Assembly: GCA_027003085.1 (NCBI GenBank)
Contig: JALWYR010000160.1
Span: forward strand, 1-16,820
Source of the DNA: Flavobacteriales bacterium
GTDB lineage: Bacteria; Bacteroidota; Bacteroidia; Flavobacteriales; Flavobacteriaceae
Reading direction: 5' to 3'
Length of the DNA stretch: 16,820 bases
Numbering within the stretch: position 1 is the stretch's first letter; each line of letters opens with the position of its first letter. Under the pieces are notes generated by a model, which saw nothing but the letters and a program-made list of their open reading frames with translations, searched no databases and was not told the DNA's origin. Below are positions 15,059-16,820 of this stretch, one piece after another. Both the position numbers and the translations under genes were made by a program.

Positions 15059-15724
15059 CTAAATCAACTCCGTCAAAAAGTCGTTCCAGGGCTGCATGGC
15101 GTGGAAATGATCCACAATCCAACGGGCCAAATCGTCGATTTGCAGGATTTCGCTGCGGAGAATTTCCTTGTAGGTGTAAAATTGTTTATTGAGGATAAAT
15201 GGTTGATGCCGTGCAATTTGCATCCACTCTTTGGAAGGCAGGCGTTTGTTGCGCTCGCCCAGGAGTCCGCCGGGGAAAAAGCGGCGAAGGCGGCCGTTGT
15301 TGTTGATACGGTCGATGCGGGCGGGGTCGGTGGCAATGGCCGTGCGGATGCGGGCCAGGATTTCCTTGTCGGGCCGGTAAAGTCCGCCGGCGATAAAATT
15401 GCGCTCGTGGCCGAACTGAAAATATAATTCGGGCCACCGGGAGTTTTTGCGTCCGCCACGCGAAACGACGGCACCCATCCATAGCTTGTAGGGACTTTTG
15501 TCGGCCGAAAAGCGGGTGTCGCGATAAATGCGGAACATGGCTTGCCGGGGGTCGGCGGGAATGGCGGGGTCGATTTCGGCCCGGGCCAGTTGCAAGCACC
15601 GGGACGTAAGTTCGTAAAAGGGTTCATACACGTTTTGGCGATAAATATCCTTGTGCGCATTGAACCATTCGCGGTTCATGTTGGCGGCAAGCCGGTCGAA
15701 AAAGTCGAAAAAAGCGGTGTTCAT
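15059..15724 (-). CDS. DUF2461 family protein
   Basis: 221 residues, the normal size for DUF2461. Family hallmarks: FFDRLAANMNREWFNAHKD near the N-terminus (residues 8-25), the core FRIYRDTRFSADKSPYKLWMG (split here as FRIYRDTRF at 64-72 and DKSPYK at 75-80), and YFQFGHERNFIAGGLYRPDKE in the middle, cited for its GGLYRP motif. Start at the ATG at 15724. The biochemical function of this family is not known to me; it is widespread in Bacteroidota as a soluble, single-domain protein, and no signal peptide or membrane helix is present here. It is divergent from the tRNA-protein-transferase-like gene, with 70 bp between the starts, and is followed by a strong terminator, so it is probably monocistronic. 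Confidence 0.9.
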   Translation of the reverse strand: MNTAFFDFFDRLAANMNREWFNAHKDIYRQNVYEPFYELTSRCLQLARAEIDPAIPADPRQAMFRIYRDTRFSADKSPYKLWMGAVVSRGGRKNSRWPELYFQFGHERNFIAGGLYRPDKEILARIRTAIATDPARIDRINNNGRLRRFFPGGLLGERNKRLPSKEWMQIARHQPFILNKQFYTYKEILRSEILQIDDLARWIVDHFHAMQPWNDFLTELI

Positions 15725-15769
15725 CGGTTTTTTGTGTTTGATGCCGGAACCGGAGCGCCGGATTTGTTG

Positions 15770-15777
15770 TAAATTTA
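15770..15777. promoter_or_regulatory. Palindromic -7-like element TAAATTTA between divergent genes
   Basis: TAAATTTA reads the same on both strands and is one base from TAnnTTTG in either direction. It lies 17 nt before the ATG at 15795 and 45 nt before the ATG at 15724. No convincing -33 element accompanies it on the plus strand. Confidence 0.3.
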
Positions 15778-15794
15778 GCCAAAACCAAGCGGTT

Positions 15795-16553
15795 ATGAAA
15801 ATCCTGTTTTCGGAAGCTCCGGCCGATTATTCCCGTTACGTTTTTCCCTATGCCGTGTATGCCTTACAGGAAACCGAAACGGAAATACCCCAAATCTATG
15901 CCCGGGGTTTTTTGCCCTACACCGACACACGTTTTCCTTTGCCCGAAGCGCCGTTTTACTATTTGGCTCGCAGCATCCGGGTGGACTTGAAGGATTTTTC
16001 GCTCACTTCCGAAAACCGGCGCATACGCCGTAAAATGGAAGCATTGAATCCACGAATGCAAAGCTATGAACGGAGTCAATTTCCGGCCGGTGATGCGTTT
16101 TGGGCATTTTGCCGCCGGTATGCGCGCGAACGGATTGGCGACGCCATGCCCGCCGGGCGTTTGGATTATATTTTCGGCCACCGGCTCTTGAACCGGATTT
16201 TTGCGTTCGAAAACGGCGCGGAAACCTTGGGCTACGTGTGGGCGGTGGACCGGGGCGAAATGCTGCATTATTGGTTTGCTTTCTACAACACGGATTATAT
16301 GCGCCACGGACTGGGCAAATGGATGATGGAACAAGTGATTTCGCAAGCCGCAGCCGAAGGAAAACGCTATGTGTATTTGGGCACTTGCTATGGCAGTAAG
16401 GCCATGTATAAAGTGCGGGATTTCCGGGCCGTGCAATATTTCGACGGGAACCGGTGGAAGCCGGTGGATGCGCATTTTAAAGCCAAATGCAAGGAAAATT
16501 ATTCGGATACATTGGATGATTGGAAGCGGTTTCCGGAGCGGTATTTGTTGTAA
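15795..16553 (+). CDS. Arginyl/leucyl-tRNA-protein-transferase-like GNAT-fold protein
   Basis: 252 residues from the ATG at 15795. An in-frame ATG at 15651 would add 48 residues that overlap the 5' end of the opposite gene and do not fit the family, so it is rejected. The protein begins MKILFSEAPADYSRYVFPYA, the N-terminal pattern I associate with Bacteroidota proteins annotated as arginine-tRNA-protein transferase. The RSIRVDLKDF and SENRRIRRK segments follow. The C-terminal half carries GNAT-like features: GLGKWMMEQVISQAAAEGK (173-190, split across an acyl-binding loop and helix), YVYLGTCYGSKAMYK (192-206) and RAVQYFDGNRW. If it acts as a transferase it would add an amino acid from a charged tRNA to protein N-termini, an N-degron step. 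This is inferred from the family. A plain acyltransferase is the alternative. Confidence 0.8.
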   Translation: MKILFSEAPADYSRYVFPYAVYALQETETEIPQIYARGFLPYTDTRFPLPEAPFYYLARSIRVDLKDFSLTSENRRIRRKMEALNPRMQSYERSQFPAGDAFWAFCRRYARERIGDAMPAGRLDYIFGHRLLNRIFAFENGAETLGYVWAVDRGEMLHYWFAFYNTDYMRHGLGKWMMEQVISQAAAEGKRYVYLGTCYGSKAMYKVRDFRAVQYFDGNRWKPVDAHFKAKCKENYSDTLDDWKRFPERYLL

Positions 16554-16641
16554 AAATTTGTGAAATCGATTTGTATAAATACATGCATGGGTTCATTGAT
16601 GTTTACAATCTTTATTGCATAAATTTAGTGTCTTTATTAAT

Positions 16642-16689
16642 CTTTTCGTTCTTTCTTTTGCTTGCCCAAAAGAAAGAACCAAAGAAAAG
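16642..16689. repeat. Imperfect long hairpin of A/G- and T/C-rich arms
   Basis: GTTCTTTCTTTTG (16648-16660) and CAAAAGAAAGAAC (16667-16679) pair perfectly over 13 bp with a six-base loop. CTTTTC (16642-16647) and GAAAAG (16684-16689) extend the stem after a four-base bulge. GGGCACTTTTTC follows, so it could act as a terminator for the gene ending at 16553. The sequence is also typical of a repeat found in many bacterial genomes. Confidence 0.65.
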
Positions 16690-16707
16690 GGCACTTTTTC
16701 AATAAAT

Positions 16708-16802
16708 TTTTCGGGGCGTCATTGGGGTAAAATTTATGACGCCCCGAAAACCGCGGTCAAAATTTGGCGGGCTGCGCCCTGGATTTCCAAATTTTGCCCG
16801 CC
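16708..16802. repeat. Two further inverted repeats at the window end
   Basis: TTTTCGGGGCGTCAT (16708-16722) pairs perfectly with ATGACGCCCCGAAAA (16736-16750). CAAAATTTGG (16758-16767) pairs with CCAAATTTTG (16787-16796), and GGCGGGC (16766-16772) with GCCCGCC (16796-16802). Together with the hairpin at 16642 they form one palindrome-rich non-coding block that continues past the window. No gene is seen from 16554 to 16820. Confidence 0.65.
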
Positions 16803-16820
16803 TATTTTGGTGAAAAAGAT

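Noticed and set aside
15651..15794. Upstream ATG for the transferase-like protein
   Set aside because: The extra residues overlap the 5' end of the opposite DUF2461 gene and have no family support. MKILFSE at 15795 fits the family start.
16520..16705. 61-codon plus-strand frame at the right end
   Set aside because: It overlaps the end of the transferase-like gene and runs through a hairpin; composition and position do not support a gene.

Overview
The window looks like the chromosome of a member of the Bacteroidota. Signal peptides end in the ..FAQ/..QAQ style common in that phylum. Putative promoters fit the Bacteroidota TTTG / TAnnTTTG pattern instead of -35/-10 boxes. The regulator has the TPR-membrane-HTH architecture typical of the group. 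Several intergenic repeats resemble interspersed elements seen in Bacteroidota genomes. These taxonomic points come from family knowledge and were not searched.

Left half (1-10330): a putative surface-fibre locus. Five closely packed genes read on the minus strand: an 82-residue protein of unknown function (8119-8367), then four exported fibre proteins (4906-8106, 3246-4898, 1239-3233 and 1-1231, the last cut by the window edge). Gaps are 12, 7, 12 and 7 nt, so they probably form one operon. Each fibre protein has a signal peptide, an N-terminal domain, an Asp-rich linker and a long array of about 17-residue YadA-head-like repeats (roughly 44, 12, 17 and at least 14 units, counted by eye). 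The three complete ones end in a Peptidase_S74 intramolecular chaperone domain with a Ser-Lys dyad and a Gln-rich coiled coil. Divergent to the operon is a TPR / transmembrane / LuxR-like HTH protein (8597-10330). The shared 229-bp control region carries a good minus-strand promoter, a plus-strand -7 element and four copies of a (C/T)AGGTAA motif. The working picture is a membrane-bound regulator controlling, and possibly sensing, a set of secreted trimeric fibres.

Middle (10335-13836): a terminator, a minus-strand lipoprotein of unknown function (10401-11243), a 314-bp divergent gap, and a two-gene plus-strand operon. The operon encodes a KdsC-like HAD phosphatase with a TTG start (11558-12082). 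Overlapping it by 4 nt is a fused SpsF-type cytidylyltransferase and NeuB/SpsE-type synthase (12079-13836). Together they could carry out PEP condensation, dephosphorylation and CMP activation of a nonulosonic acid.

Right part (13837-16820): a 1.2-kb gene-free GC-rich stretch packed with palindromes and interspersed-type repeats. It ends in a strong minus-strand terminator for a DUF2461 gene (15059-15724). Divergent to that gene is an arginyl/leucyl-tRNA-protein-transferase-like GNAT-fold protein (15795-16553). The last 180 bp hold three nested or adjacent inverted repeats and no gene.
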